64,000 nt of DNA from Nannocystis exedens (GCF_002343915.1 NZ_NETK01000001.1:5904001-5968000), one strand, 5' to 3'. Shown: positions 51,880 through 61,934, counted from the first letter of the stretch. Program-made: numbers and translations. Notes: generated by a model from the sequence alone, not told the origin.

Positions 51880-53652
51880 ATGAAATCGCTCCGCCAACTG
51901 ACGTCCACCACTCTTCTCAGTCTTTGCGCCACGTGGGCCCTGTACGCGGCGCCGGCTGTGGCAGGTCCGCCGCCCCCGCCTCCGGCCAAGGGCAGCCCGG
52001 CCGTCCCGCCGCCCTCGGGTGGCCCGGCCGTCCCGCCGCCGTCCGGTGGTCCGGTGGTTGCACCCAGCAACCCTGACGGCGCGGCCACGGGCGTGCTGGC
52101 CGAAGCCGAGGACAAGTACAAGGCCGAGGATTACCAGGGCGCGGCGGTCATCTTCCACGCGGTAGCGAGCGGCAAGACCCCGGGCGACAAGTCGCGCGCC
52201 CAGTTCTGGCTCGGCAAGTCGCTGTACAAGCTGCAGTACTACGCCGTTTCGCTGGCCGTCTTCAGCGAGATCGTGACGGCCGGCCCGAGCCACCCGTACC
52301 ACAAGCTCACGCTGCCGTGGCTCGCGTCGCTGAGCCGGGAGCTGCCCGAAGGCGCGGGCGTGCTCGAGAAGGTCGGTACCTACAAGGCGACCGAGCTCGA
52401 GGACTCGGCCTTCGACGAGGTGCGCGACGAGCTGTACTACCTGCTCGGCCGCTTCAACTACCAGAAGGGCGACCTCGGGCAGGCGATCGCGCTGCTCGGC
52501 CAGGTGCCGGACAACAGCGACTACTACATCCCGGCGCAGTTCTTCCTCGGCGTCGCCGAGACGCGCGAGTTCCACGGGCCGCAGGCGGTCGAGGCGTTCA
52601 AGAACGTCCTCCGCAAGAACATCGCGCTCAAGGAGCTGTGGGCCAAGGACAAGAAGAAGCGCAAGAAGGAAGCCAAGGCCAAGGCCAAGCTCGCCAAGAA
52701 GAACAAGAAGAAGCAGCTCGCCGGCGAGGTCGAGGAGCTGAGCTTCGAGGAGGAGATGCAGCGCTACGAGGAGCGGGCCAACCTCGCCCTCGGCTACATC
52801 TTCTACCAGGTCGGCAAGTACGACACGGCGCTGAAGTACTACGACAAGATCCCGCTCGAGTCGCCGTACTGGCTCGACTCGATCCTCGCGTCGTCGTGGA
52901 CGGAGTTCCGCCTGGTCGAGGTGGAGCCGGAGCAGGCGAACATCCACTACCAGCGCACGCTCGGGTACATCCACACGCTCAACGCGCCGTTCTTCTACGA
53001 CTACCTGTACCCCGAGTCGATCATCCTCAAGGCGGTGACGTACTACTTCAACTGCCGCTACCAGCCCGCGAAGCTGGCGATCGAGGAGTTCAACCGCAAG
53101 TACCCGAAGACCCGCGACGACCTCAAGGACCTGCTCGCCAAGGCGCCCGAGGACTTCGCGCTGTTCGACCTCAGCGTGAAGATCCGCAACAGCGAGTCGA
53201 AGCTCGACCCGTTCGTCGAGGAGGTCGCCCAGAAGTCGCTGCAGGACAAGACGCTCGAGAAGAACTACGCGTTCGTCAACGAGCTGGTGCGCGAGCAGGG
53301 GCAGCTCGAGGACGCCAAATCCGACTTCAAGGGCAGCCCGCTCGCCGAGCAGATCACAGAGACGCTCGACGGCTTGCTCTCGCTGGGCAAGGAGTCGACC
53401 GGCGCTCTCGCGCGCAACCGGTTGATGCAGCAGATCCAGCAGATCAACGACCTCGAGCGTGAGGCGATCAAGATCGAGTACGAGATCTTGAACCGCATCA
53501 AGGCCGGTGACTCCGGCGCAGCGACCGAGCGCCGTCCGGTTCGACCGAAGGTCGACTCGGAGCACGAGATCTACAACTACAACGGCGAGTACTGGAAGGA
53601 CGAGCTCGGTTACTACAACTACAAGGTTACCAGCCGCTGCAAGGAGGAGTAG
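51880..53652 (+). CDS. Exported TPR-type protein
   Basis: A 590-residue periplasmic protein: signal peptide (to about APAVA), a Pro/Gly-rich segment with repeated VPPPSGGP, then helical repeats of TPR type (AEDKYKAEDYQGAAVIFHAV, LLGRFNYQKGDLGQAIALL, ALGYIFYQVGKYDTALKYY). A very Lys-rich stretch lies at about 255-285. The C-terminus is Tyr-rich (IYNYNGEYWKDELGYYNY). First member of the run of exported TPR proteins. It is separated from the next gene by a strong terminator, so may be transcribed alone. Confidence 0.8.
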   Translation: MKSLRQLTSTTLLSLCATWALYAAPAVAGPPPPPPAKGSPAVPPPSGGPAVPPPSGGPVVAPSNPDGAATGVLAEAEDKYKAEDYQGAAVIFHAVASGKTPGDKSRAQFWLGKSLYKLQYYAVSLAVFSEIVTAGPSHPYHKLTLPWLASLSRELPEGAGVLEKVGTYKATELEDSAFDEVRDELYYLLGRFNYQKGDLGQAIALLGQVPDNSDYYIPAQFFLGVAETREFHGPQAVEAFKNVLRKNIALKELWAKDKKKRKKEAKAKAKLAKKNKKKQLAGEVEELSFEEEMQRYEERANLALGYIFYQVGKYDTALKYYDKIPLESPYWLDSILASSWTEFRLVEVEPEQANIHYQRTLGYIHTLNAPFFYDYLYPESIILKAVTYYFNCRYQPAKLAIEEFNRKYPKTRDDLKDLLAKAPEDFALFDLSVKIRNSESKLDPFVEEVAQKSLQDKTLEKNYAFVNELVREQGQLEDAKSDFKGSPLAEQITETLDGLLSLGKESTGALARNRLMQQIQQINDLEREAIKIEYEILNRIKAGDSGAATERRPVRPKVDSEHEIYNYNGEYWKDELGYYNYKVTSRCKEE

Positions 53653-53661
53653 CCGCGGCGG

Positions 53662-53698
53662 CGCCGGCGAGGTCATGCGCGCGACCTCGCCGGCGTTT
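53662..53698 (+). terminator. Intrinsic terminator after the first TPR gene
   Basis: CGCCGGCGAGGTC (53662-53674) pairs perfectly with GACCTCGCCGGCG (53683-53695) around ATGCGCGC, followed by TTT. 13-bp stem. Confidence 0.8.
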
Positions 53699-53756
53699 GA
53701 CAAGAGCCAGCAACAAGGCCGGGTCCCGTGGACCCGCCCATCTGAGGTAGAGGTCC

Positions 53757-56700
53757 ATGAAGCCACACAGCCATCCCCGCAAGTTTCGCAAGCTGAACAT
53801 CCTGAGCGGCGTCGGTCTCGCGGTGGTCGTCTTCGCCGCCGCGGCTCCTGCCAGCGCGCAGGCCCCGGCGGAGGGCGGCGCCGAGGCGAACAGTGCCGTC
53901 AAGTACAACCGCAAGTCGGGCAAGGTCCGCACCAAGGACACGCTCGACACGAAGTTCAAGGAAGAGAAAGAGCGGCAGGAGAAGGAGACCAAGCGCCGCG
54001 TCGACATGATGGAGGGCGCCGAGTTCGCCAAGAAGCGCGCCGCGGTCGCCCAGGAGATCGCGGACACGCAGATCGAGCAGCTCAAGCGCCTCCTCAACGC
54101 GACCGACAAGTCTCACCCGGACTACCCGGACCTGCTGTACCGCCTCTCGGACCACTTCCTCGAGAAGAAAGCGTACTTCGAGACCCAGTCCGGCGCGCTC
54201 TACGACCCGATCTTCCAGGCTGAAGAGGCCAAGCAGAAGGGCAAGGCGGACCAGCTCAAGGCGAAGCAGGCCAAGTTCGACGCGCAGGCCAAGGCCGCCA
54301 GCGAGCAGGCCGTGAAGCTGTACAAGGCGCTGGTCACCGACCCCGGCCTCAGCAAGTACAAGCGGCTCGACGAGGCCCTGTACTTCTACGCGTTCGAGCT
54401 CGGCCAGCTCAAGCGCGAGCAGGAGATGAAGGACGCGTACATCCGGCTGATCCAGGACTTCCCGAACAGCCAGTACATCCCCAACGCGTACCTCAGCTTC
54501 GCCGACTACTACTTCGCGCAGAACAAGATCGGCGACGCCCTCCAGCTCTACGAAAAGGTCATCACCTTCAAGGACAGCCCGGTCTACGCCTACGCCCTCT
54601 ACAAGATGGCGTGGTGCCACCTGAACCCGGTCGGCACCGCCGAGCCGCGCTACGACCTCAGCCTCGACTTCTTCGTCAAGACGATCACCGCGACGCTCGA
54701 GGGTCGCGCCGGCAGCGAGGCCAACGCCAAGCAGCTGCGCCGCGACGCCCGCCGCGACCTCGTCCGCGCCTTCGTCATGGCCGGCAAGCCGTCCAAGGCG
54801 TGGGAGTTCTTCCAGAAGGTCGGCGACGGCCCGAAGGAAGACGAGAACATGTCTCGCAAGATGATGGAGCTGCTCGCGGTCCAGTACTTCGGGCAGGGCA
54901 TGTACACCGAGTCGACGTACACCTACCACAAGCTGCAGGAGCTGTTCCCCGACGACCCGCAGACCTGTGAGTGGCAGGGCCGCGTCGTCATCAACGCGCT
55001 GGCCACCGACAACAAGGAGGTCCAGTGGAACGAGACGGCGCGCCTCGGCGAGTACTGGGACAAGTTCAAGAACGGCTCGCAGAAGGAGGCCGTCAAGCGC
55101 AAGTGCCGAGACGAGACGCTCGACACGATGAAGCAGATGGCCACGGTGTGGCACGACGAGGCCGAGAAGACCAAGAACGAGGCCACGTACACGCTGGCCG
55201 AGAAGGCCTACGAGGGCTTCCTCAAGACCTTCCCGAAGGACAAGGACTCGTACGAGATCCAGATGTACTACGCGGAGCTCCTGTGGGCCCGCGCCGGCTC
55301 GCTCGTCGGTGACAAGAAGACCAAGCCCGACGGCCTCGCCAAGTTCCGCCGCGCCCACGACGAGTTCGTGAAGGTCCTCGAGATCAACCCCGAGGGCAAG
55401 TTCACGCAAGACGCCGCGTACGCGCAGATGCTGGCGATGAAGAACGCCCTCGAGTACGACGAGACGGGCGGCCAGGCCAAGTCCTGCAAGACGAACGCCG
55501 AGGGCGTGTGCGTCTACAAGGACAAGGAGAAGAAGAAGAAGACCAAGGCCGACGAGAACACCAAGGGCGATCAGAATCAGTCGTACCCGGAGACCGACTA
55601 CTCCGAGGACGAGAAGAAGATGATCGAGGCGTACGACATCTACCAGAAGTACGTCAAAGACCCGAAGGACCCCGAGCTGCCCAAGATCGTCTACCACCGG
55701 GCGAAGCTCATGATGATGCACAACAAGTTCCAGGAGGCCCGCCCGCTCCTGGAGGAGATGGTCGTCAAGTTCGACGGCTCCATCTACGCCGCCTGGTGCT
55801 CCGAGATGCTCCTCGACATTCTGACGATCCGCTGGATCGACAAGAATCTGACGCCCGAGGAGGCGATCAAGGCCTCGGACGAGCTCGAGACCTGGTCCAA
55901 GAAGATGCAGAAGATGAAGGTCTACACGCATCCGGAGGCCGACGAGCTCAAGGAGGCGATCCCGCGGCTGCTGGCCGGCATCGGCTGGAAGAAGGGCATG
56001 ACCTACCTCGAGGCCGGCCGGAAGGGCGATCCGGACGGCTACCGCAAGTGCGCCGAGCAGTTCATCGCCATCTACAACGAGTACGGCGACGCCCACGAGA
56101 AGGCCTCGACGCTGATCTGGAACGCGGCCGAGTGCTACGAGGCGGCCTACCTGCTCGGCCAGTCGGTCCGCTTCCGCAAGATCCTGCTCGAGAAGTTCCC
56201 GAACAGCGAGCACTACCAGAAGACCCTGTCGAACCTCGCCGGCAACTACCAGGCCATCGCGATGTACGACAAGGCCGCGCAGCACATGGAGCTGTACGCG
56301 GAGAAGTACATCAAGGACAAGCAGTCGCCCGACTACCTGCGCAACGCCTACCTGTTCCGCCTCGGCCTCGGCCAGGACGAGCAGGCCAGCGCCGACCTGT
56401 CGAAGTACGAGGGTCTCTACCGCAAGGACAACCCCGAGCTCGCCGCCAAGATCTTCTGGTCGAAGCACGACATCCTCAAGACCGAGGAAGAGAAGCTCAA
56501 GCACGCCGAGGAGTACCTCAAGATCTACGGCAAGAACGGTGGCCTCGACCGCCGCATCGTCGCCGAGGCCACCATCGGCCAGATCTTGTGGCGCCAGTCG
56601 TGCACCGAGGGCCTGCTCTACGACTCGTGCATCACGATCAAGCGCAAGAAGGCTCAGGCCGGTGACAAGGCCCGCGCCGCCGCCGAAGCGCTGAAGAAGA

Positions 56701-57638
56701 AGGTCAAGAAGGGCACCGAGAAGAAAGGCGCGGCGACCACGAAGAAGCAGGAGATCCCGGAGTACTGCGGCTCCGCGACGTCCGGCATCATCACCGTCCA
56801 CGAGCGCAACAAGAAGAAGGCCGACGAGGCCCAGAAGTACTTCGACAGCGTCCTCAAGCTGGCGAAGAGCAAGATCAACGTGCCCGAGGACGACCGCGAC
56901 CGGCGCGAGGACTTCGCCAACGCCGTCGCCATGGCCGGCGTGTACAAGGCCGACCGCGGCTACGAGGAGTACCTCAAAATCGAGATGCCGGGCGGCCTGA
57001 GCTTCTTCGTCGAAGAGTGGAAGAAGGACGCCGGCCTGCCGAAGTGGGAGAAGGAGTACAAGGAGCAGGTCAAGAAGAAGGAAGACTCGACCAAGCGCTT
57101 CCTCGAGTTCTACGAGAAGAAGACCAAGCAGGGGCAGGCGCTGCAGGCCCAGTACGACGGCATCGTCAACGCCAAGCAGAGCCCGTACTGGATGCTCGCC
57201 GCCGCCGCCCGCTCGGCCATGGTCTCGCAGAACTACGCCGACCAGCTCTACCGCGCCGAGGTGCCGAAGGAGTTCAAGACCGAGGATCAGGCCTACGCCT
57301 TCTGCGACGAGCTCGGCGATCGCGCCCAGCCGATCCAGGAGGACGCGGTCAAGAAGTTCTCGTTCTGCCTCGAGCGGTCGACGACCTTCCAGTTCTTCAA
57401 CGAGTTCTCTCGCCTGTGCGAGGAGGAGCTCCAGCAGCGCGAGCCGGACAAGTACCCGGCGACCGAGGAGATCTTCGGCATCTCCCAGTACACCGCGAGC
57501 CGCCCCGACCGCGTCGACGTGCAGCTCGACCTCGAGGGTGAGAAGCGCAAGCCCTCCGTCGGCGCTGCCGCCGAGAAGCCCGCCGAGAAGGCCGAAGAGA
57601 AGGCCGACGACAAGGGCGACGACGAGGACAGCGAGTGA
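53757..57638 (+). CDS. Large exported TPR protein (GltD/AgnA-like by position)
   Basis: A 1293-residue periplasmic protein with a signal ending near APASAQA. A charged helical stretch (FKEEKERQEKETKRRVDMM) is followed by many TPR-like repeats (ALYFYAFELGQLKREQEMKDAYIRLIQDFPNSQYIPNAYLSFADYYFAQNKIGDALQLYEKVI, and again around 700-900). Lys-rich breaks lie near 590 and 980, and the tail is acidic. Being followed by a TPR lipoprotein, a small exported protein and an FHA-AgmX/PglI protein recalls gltD of the Myxococcus Glt envelope machinery. This is inference from order and domain type, not alignment. Confidence 0.8.
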   Translation: MKPHSHPRKFRKLNILSGVGLAVVVFAAAAPASAQAPAEGGAEANSAVKYNRKSGKVRTKDTLDTKFKEEKERQEKETKRRVDMMEGAEFAKKRAAVAQEIADTQIEQLKRLLNATDKSHPDYPDLLYRLSDHFLEKKAYFETQSGALYDPIFQAEEAKQKGKADQLKAKQAKFDAQAKAASEQAVKLYKALVTDPGLSKYKRLDEALYFYAFELGQLKREQEMKDAYIRLIQDFPNSQYIPNAYLSFADYYFAQNKIGDALQLYEKVITFKDSPVYAYALYKMAWCHLNPVGTAEPRYDLSLDFFVKTITATLEGRAGSEANAKQLRRDARRDLVRAFVMAGKPSKAWEFFQKVGDGPKEDENMSRKMMELLAVQYFGQGMYTESTYTYHKLQELFPDDPQTCEWQGRVVINALATDNKEVQWNETARLGEYWDKFKNGSQKEAVKRKCRDETLDTMKQMATVWHDEAEKTKNEATYTLAEKAYEGFLKTFPKDKDSYEIQMYYAELLWARAGSLVGDKKTKPDGLAKFRRAHDEFVKVLEINPEGKFTQDAAYAQMLAMKNALEYDETGGQAKSCKTNAEGVCVYKDKEKKKKTKADENTKGDQNQSYPETDYSEDEKKMIEAYDIYQKYVKDPKDPELPKIVYHRAKLMMMHNKFQEARPLLEEMVVKFDGSIYAAWCSEMLLDILTIRWIDKNLTPEEAIKASDELETWSKKMQKMKVYTHPEADELKEAIPRLLAGIGWKKGMTYLEAGRKGDPDGYRKCAEQFIAIYNEYGDAHEKASTLIWNAAECYEAAYLLGQSVRFRKILLEKFPNSEHYQKTLSNLAGNYQAIAMYDKAAQHMELYAEKYIKDKQSPDYLRNAYLFRLGLGQDEQASADLSKYEGLYRKDNPELAAKIFWSKHDILKTEEEKLKHAEEYLKIYGKNGGLDRRIVAEATIGQILWRQSCTEGLLYDSCITIKRKKAQAGDKARAAAEALKKKVKKGTEKKGAATTKKQEIPEYCGSATSGIITVHERNKKKADEAQKYFDSVLKLAKSKINVPEDDRDRREDFANAVAMAGVYKADRGYEEYLKIEMPGGLSFFVEEWKKDAGLPKWEKEYKEQVKKKEDSTKRFLEFYEKKTKQGQALQAQYDGIVNAKQSPYWMLAAAARSAMVSQNYADQLYRAEVPKEFKTEDQAYAFCDELGDRAQPIQEDAVKKFSFCLERSTTFQFFNEFSRLCEEELQQREPDKYPATEEIFGISQYTASRPDRVDVQLDLEGEKRKPSVGAAAEKPAEKAEEKADDKGDDEDSE

Positions 57639-57670
57639 GGCCGGCAGCAGCCAGCAAAGGAGCGACCACC

Positions 57671-59140
57671 ATGCGTAACCTGATCAAGATCGCAAGCATC
57701 GGCGCCCTGGCTGTCGCAATGACGGCCTGCGGAAAGAACAAGACCGGCACCGAGACCCCGGGCGGCGGCGGTGGCGGTGGCGGCGGCGGCGGCGGCGGAC
57801 CCAGCGGGCCGGCGCCGGCCGAGGCCTCCAAGGAGGCGAAGAAAGACTTCGCCGAGGCCGTGAAGACCTACAACGCGGCCAAGAGCGACGGGAAGCTCAG
57901 CGGCGACGAGTGCGAGCGCGTCGCGGGCAACTTCCAGAAGGTCTACAAGACCCACGGCGTCCAGATGGCGCTGGCGCAGTTCAACTCGGGCGTCGTCTAC
58001 GAGGAGTGCGGCCAGACCGACAAGGCCGAGGGCATCTACGCCCAGCTCATCTCCCAGGCGCCCAAGTTCGACCTCGCCTACAACAACCTCGGCGTCATCT
58101 ACTGGAAGAAGGGCCAGGAGTCGAAGGCCCTCGACATGTTCAAGAAGGGCGTCGAGGCCAACAAGCTGTCGGCCCGCGCCGCCCGCAACAACGTCGCCGG
58201 CCTGCTGCGCAACCAGTACGTCAGCAACTCCGACATCAACGCCTTCAACGAGGCCGAGAAGTCGATCCAGGGCGTGCTCGCGCTCGACTCCGGCAACCAG
58301 GCCGCCTACGAGAACCTCGCGCGCATCTACTACGACCGCGGTCACAGCAAGGACAAGTCGTACCTGGTGCTCGCGAACCTCGTGGTGACCCAGGGCGTCC
58401 GCGTGCTCAAGAACGAGGGCCGCGAGTCCGCCGACCTGTACAACATCCAGGGCCTGCTCCTGCTCGAGCGTCAGGACCAGGTCAACGCCCTCAAGGCGTT
58501 CAAGGAGGCGGTGCGGGTCGAGCCCAACCACGTCGAGGCGAACCTCAACATCGGCTTTATCTCGATCCGCTTCCGCGACTACGCCACCGCCGAGAAGTCG
58601 TTCGAGATCGCGCTGAAGGACTCGCGTCAGGCCAAGAACACCGAGGCGCACCTCGCTCTCGGCGTGGCGCAGCGCGGCCTGAAGAAGTTCAAGGAGGCCG
58701 AGGCCTCCTACAACAAGGCGCTCAAGCTGAACGCCTCCGATCCGCGCCCGCTCTACAACCTCGGCGTGCTGTACCAGGACCACATCAGCACCCAGGACAA
58801 CGTCGACACGGCGCAGAACGAGAAGCTCATCAACGTCGCCAAGGGCCACTACAACAAGTTCATCGAGGCGGTGAAGAGCGACAAGAAGTGGAGCCAGCAG
58901 GTGCTGCTGGCCAAGGACCGCATCGCCACCATCGATGAGACCATCGCCTTCAACCGCGTCTCCGAGGAGATGATGAAGAAGGCCAAGGAGCTCGAGGCGC
59001 AGGCGAAGAAGCAGGAGGAGGAAGAGCGCAAGCGACTCCTCGAGCTCGAGAAGCAGGCCGAGGCCGCCGAGGCCGCCGGCAGCGCCCCGGCTCCGGCCGC
59101 AGGCGCAGCGCCCGCCGGGGGTGCGACGCCTCCCAAGTAA
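57671..59140 (+). CDS. TPR lipoprotein (GltE/AglT-like by position)
   Basis: A 489-residue lipoprotein: AVAMTACGK signal (Cys20), a run of 13 Gly (about 32-44) encoded by GGC repeats, then TPR repeats through about 420 (VYEECGQTDKAEGIYAQLISQAPKFDLAYNNLGVIYWKKGQESKALDMFKKGVE and HLALGVAQRGLKKFKEAEASYNKALKLNASDPRPLYNLGVLY). A Lys/Glu/Ala coiled tail follows. Gap to the previous gene is 32 bases; the same operon is likely. AglT/GltE of Myxococcus is also a TPR protein in the Glt complex, so a similar role is inferred. Confidence 0.8.
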   Translation: MRNLIKIASIGALAVAMTACGKNKTGTETPGGGGGGGGGGGGGPSGPAPAEASKEAKKDFAEAVKTYNAAKSDGKLSGDECERVAGNFQKVYKTHGVQMALAQFNSGVVYEECGQTDKAEGIYAQLISQAPKFDLAYNNLGVIYWKKGQESKALDMFKKGVEANKLSARAARNNVAGLLRNQYVSNSDINAFNEAEKSIQGVLALDSGNQAAYENLARIYYDRGHSKDKSYLVLANLVVTQGVRVLKNEGRESADLYNIQGLLLLERQDQVNALKAFKEAVRVEPNHVEANLNIGFISIRFRDYATAEKSFEIALKDSRQAKNTEAHLALGVAQRGLKKFKEAEASYNKALKLNASDPRPLYNLGVLYQDHISTQDNVDTAQNEKLINVAKGHYNKFIEAVKSDKKWSQQVLLAKDRIATIDETIAFNRVSEEMMKKAKELEAQAKKQEEEERKRLLELEKQAEAAEAAGSAPAPAAGAAPAGGATPPK

Positions 59141-59165
59141 TCGGGAGCTCGTCATCCGCGCATGA

Positions 59166-59190
59166 GGGGCGGCCGCACGGCCGCCCCTTT
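59166..59190 (+). terminator. Intrinsic terminator after the TPR lipoprotein gene
   Basis: GGGGCGGCCG (59166-59175) pairs with CGGCCGCCCC (59178-59187), followed by TTTCT. Ten potential base pairs with a very tight turn. Confidence 0.75.
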
Positions 59191-59295
59191 CTGCTTGGGT
59201 CCTGCGGGTCGCTCCTGCCGCGGAGCGATCTCGCAGCCCAGGCCGTCTCCTCCTTCATTCGCGCCCGCAGGCCGCCGCATCACAATCGCCGGGCG

Positions 59296-59325
59296 TTTAC
59301 AAGGCTGGCCCGAGCGAGGTATGGT
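59296..59325 (+). promoter_or_regulatory. Sigma-70-type promoter of the 59366-61868 unit
   Basis: TTTACA (59296-59301), 18-base spacer, TATGGT (59320-59325), about 40 bases before the ATG at 59366. Confidence 0.5.
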
Positions 59326-59365
59326 GCGTGAAGGTCCCAGGGGGACCGCTCCACGAGGTTTCACC

Positions 59366-59644
59366 ATGCGGCTCGCTCTGATCACTCTGCTGTCCACTCT
59401 CTTCGCCTCGACCACCGCCTTCGCGGCGCCGGTTAGCGACCAGGACGCCGACACGGCGGCCAACAAGGGCAAGGGCGGCAGCGGCACCACGGTCTACGAC
59501 TTCGACGACGACAACGTCGACGGCGAGCTGCTCTCGCCCGAAGGCGCCAACATCGCCTCCCGTGGCCGCACGAAGCACGCCAGCCTCATCACCATCCGGC
59601 CGCACTTCATCCCCGAGCTCATCAAGATGGCCAACGACGTGTGA
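59366..59644 (+). CDS. Small exported protein (GltF-like by position)
   Basis: A 92-residue protein with a clear signal peptide (LALITLLSTLFASTTAFA-AP). The mature part has an acidic patch (TTVYDFDDDNVDGELLSPEGANI) and a basic-hydrophobic end (KHASLITIRPHFIPELIKMANDV). Similar short proteins with a DFDDD...GEL...HFIPE pattern accompany FHA-AgmX/PglI genes in myxobacteria, as far as I recall; the homology needs alignment. 121 bases separate it from the FHA gene, with a short hairpin (59647-59661) and a T-rich stretch near 59675-59685. Confidence 0.7.
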   Translation: MRLALITLLSTLFASTTAFAAPVSDQDADTAANKGKGGSGTTVYDFDDDNVDGELLSPEGANIASRGRTKHASLITIRPHFIPELIKMANDV

Positions 59645-59765
59645 TCCGGGCCTCACGCCCGTGCTTTCACTCACGTTTCTTTTTTGAACAATCTCCCGGA
59701 ACCCGGGAACCGCCACCGAAGCCCGCTGTCTCTGCCCGCGCAATCCGCCGGACCGAGGACCGACC

Positions 59766-61868
59766 ATGTCCACCAAGACGCTCGCTATCAAAGTCTTTTA
59801 CGGCGATCAGCTCGTCGACACCCAGACGCTGACGCAGGATGTCATCAAGATCGGCAAGCTGAAGAGCAGCCACGTTTGCCTGGATGACGAGGCCGTGGCC
59901 CGCATGCACGCCGTGATCGAGGTGTCCGGCGAAGAGGTGCGGGTGATCGATCTCGGGAGCGCGGCGGGCACCGTGCTGAACGGCCAGCGAATCGACAAGA
60001 ACGCGGTGCTGCACGACGGCGACGCCTTGAACTTCGGGCCGTACCGGCTCGAGGTCGGCTTCGTGAAGCAGCAGGTCGCGGCCGCGCCGGCGCCGGCGCA
60101 GCCGGTCGCGCCGGTGGCCGTGGCGGCGGCCGCGGTGGCGGCGGCGCCGATCGCTGCGGCGCCGATGGCGACGCGGGCACCGATCCAGATCGACCTCAGC
60201 GAGGTCGAGAATCAGAGCGGCTCGCGGGTGGCCGAGGTCGTGGCGATGTACGGCACGACGGTGCTCGACGTGCAGCACGTCGGCCAGCTGAAGAACCGCA
60301 AGTCGCAGGCGCCGATCTTCCTCGCCATCGGCGGGGCGATGCTGGTCGCCGGCGCGGCGGTGTTCTTCAGCGACGTGAACCAGGACTGGGCCGGCTACGG
60401 CAAGAAGGTCCAGGAGTCGATCGAGCAGGGCACGCCGCGGCCGACCCCGCCCGGGAACGGTCTGGCGGCGATCGGCATGCTGCTGGCGATCGCGGGCCTC
60501 GTGCCGTTCAGCATGGGCCTCATCCGCACCGGCGACTACGTCAACAAGAACTTCACGATCGGCGAGGGCCACGGCGCGTCGTTCCACGTGCCGCCGGCCG
60601 GTCTGCCCGAGCCCAACGGCTTCCCGCTGGTCCGCGGCAGCGACCACGAGTTCGCGCTCAACTTCACGCAGAACATGAGCGGCGAGGTCACCTTCGACGG
60701 CCAGACGATCACGCTGCAGCAGCTGGTCGCCACCGGTCGCGCGGGCTCGCAGGGCTCGTCGTTCAGCTTCCCGCTGCCGCCCGGAGCGACGGCGCGGGTC
60801 AAGTACCAGGACGTCACCTTCTACGTGAACTCGGTCGCCCCGGGCGCGGTGATCAAGGGCGGCAGCGAGACCGACAAGCCGTTCTGGATCTACAACGGCG
60901 CGTCGTTCGTGGTCATCGGCAGTTTGCTGGTGCTCACGCACCTGATCCCCAACGAGGCCGGCAACCTCAGCCTCGACGAGATGATGGAGGAGAACCGCTT
61001 CGTCGGTTACCTCAACCAGCCCGACAAGCCGCCGGAGGAGGAGGAGCCGCCGCCGGAGGACATGGAGAACTCCGACGACGAGGCCGGCGGCACCGGTCAG
61101 CGGCACAAGGGCGAGGAGGGCAAGATGGGCAAGCCCACCTCGAAGAACAAGTCGGGCCTCTACGCCATGAAGGGTCCGAAGGACGCCATCCCGCAGATGG
61201 CCCGTAACTTCGACCCCGACATGGCCGCGCGCCAGGCCGGCATCCTCGGGGTGATGAGCGCCGAGAGCGGCCACTTCCTCGCCTCGCCGTACGGCGGCGC
61301 GTTCGCGGTCGGCAACGACGACGCGGACGTGTGGGGCGGCCTCACCGGCACCGAGATCGGCGAGGCGTACGGCGTCGGCGGCCTCGGCCTGGTCGGCACC
61401 GGCCGCGGCGGCGGTGGCACCGGCGAGGGCACGATCGGCCTCGGCAACACGGGCCTGATCGGCAAGGGCGGCGGCGGCGGCACGGGCTCCGGCTACGGTC
61501 GTGGCGCAGGCGCCGGCTTCGGCGGCCGCGGCACCCGCGTCCCCACGGTCCGTCAGGCCAAGGCCGAGGTCCAGGGCGCGCTCGACAAGGACATCATCCG
61601 CCGCATCGTCCGCGCGCACATCAACGAGGTCCGCTACTGCTACAACCAGGCCCTCGCCCGCGACCCCAACGCCAAGGGCCGCGTCGCCGTCCAGTTCACC
61701 ATCGGCGGCACCGGCAAGGTGCCCACCGCGGTGGTCCAGGAGAGCACGATGAAGGACCCGGCCGTCGGCTCCTGCATCGCCCAGGCGGTCAAGCGCTGGA
61801 CCTTCCCCAAGCCGGAAGGCGGCGGCTCGGTCATCGTCTCGTACCCGTTCGTCCTCGAGCCGGGTTGA
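59766..61868 (+). CDS. gltG: FHA-domain protein with AgmX/PglI C-terminal domain (GltG-like)
   Basis: A 700-residue inner-membrane protein. The N-terminal FHA domain (about 10-100: IKIGKLKSSHVCLDDEAVARMHAVIEV, LGSAAGTVLNGQRI) should bind phosphothreonine in the cytosol. An Ala/Pro linker, TM segments at about 181-201, 232-254 and 374-394, and a Gly-rich stretch with GGLTGTEIGEAYGVGGLGLVG follow. The C-terminal domain (about 600-700: LDKDIIRRIVRAHINEVRYCYNQAL, VQFTIGGTGKVPTAVV, VKRWTFPKPEGGGSVIVSYPFVLEPG) is the AgmX/PglI (TonB-like) type. GltG/PglI in Myxococcus couples the inner-membrane motor to periplasmic Glt proteins. Confidence 0.85.
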   Translation: MSTKTLAIKVFYGDQLVDTQTLTQDVIKIGKLKSSHVCLDDEAVARMHAVIEVSGEEVRVIDLGSAAGTVLNGQRIDKNAVLHDGDALNFGPYRLEVGFVKQQVAAAPAPAQPVAPVAVAAAAVAAAPIAAAPMATRAPIQIDLSEVENQSGSRVAEVVAMYGTTVLDVQHVGQLKNRKSQAPIFLAIGGAMLVAGAAVFFSDVNQDWAGYGKKVQESIEQGTPRPTPPGNGLAAIGMLLAIAGLVPFSMGLIRTGDYVNKNFTIGEGHGASFHVPPAGLPEPNGFPLVRGSDHEFALNFTQNMSGEVTFDGQTITLQQLVATGRAGSQGSSFSFPLPPGATARVKYQDVTFYVNSVAPGAVIKGGSETDKPFWIYNGASFVVIGSLLVLTHLIPNEAGNLSLDEMMEENRFVGYLNQPDKPPEEEEPPPEDMENSDDEAGGTGQRHKGEEGKMGKPTSKNKSGLYAMKGPKDAIPQMARNFDPDMAARQAGILGVMSAESGHFLASPYGGAFAVGNDDADVWGGLTGTEIGEAYGVGGLGLVGTGRGGGGTGEGTIGLGNTGLIGKGGGGGTGSGYGRGAGAGFGGRGTRVPTVRQAKAEVQGALDKDIIRRIVRAHINEVRYCYNQALARDPNAKGRVAVQFTIGGTGKVPTAVVQESTMKDPAVGSCIAQAVKRWTFPKPEGGGSVIVSYPFVLEPG

Positions 61869-61874
61869 TCGGTC

Positions 61875-61910
61875 GGCTGTCCCGAGGGGCAGCCTGTCTC
61901 AAAGGCCAGG
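61875..61910. repeat. Palindromic repeat after gltG
   Basis: GGCTGTCCC-GAG-GGGCAGCC (61875-61894), then TGTCTCAAAGGCCAGG; same dispersed family. Confidence 0.6.
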
Positions 61911-61911
61911 A

Positions 61912-61934
61912 GGCCCGGCACGCGCCGGGCCTTC
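61912..61934 (+). terminator. Hairpin terminator after gltG
   Basis: GGCCCGGC (61912-61919), loop ACGC, GCCGGGCC (61924-61931), then TTCGGCGTTT. Confidence 0.6.

Noticed and set aside
53673..56801. A 1042-codon minus-strand frame opposite the large TPR gene
   Set aside because: Leu/Val/Arg/Glu shadow composition and no start context; the plus strand has a signal peptide and TPR units.
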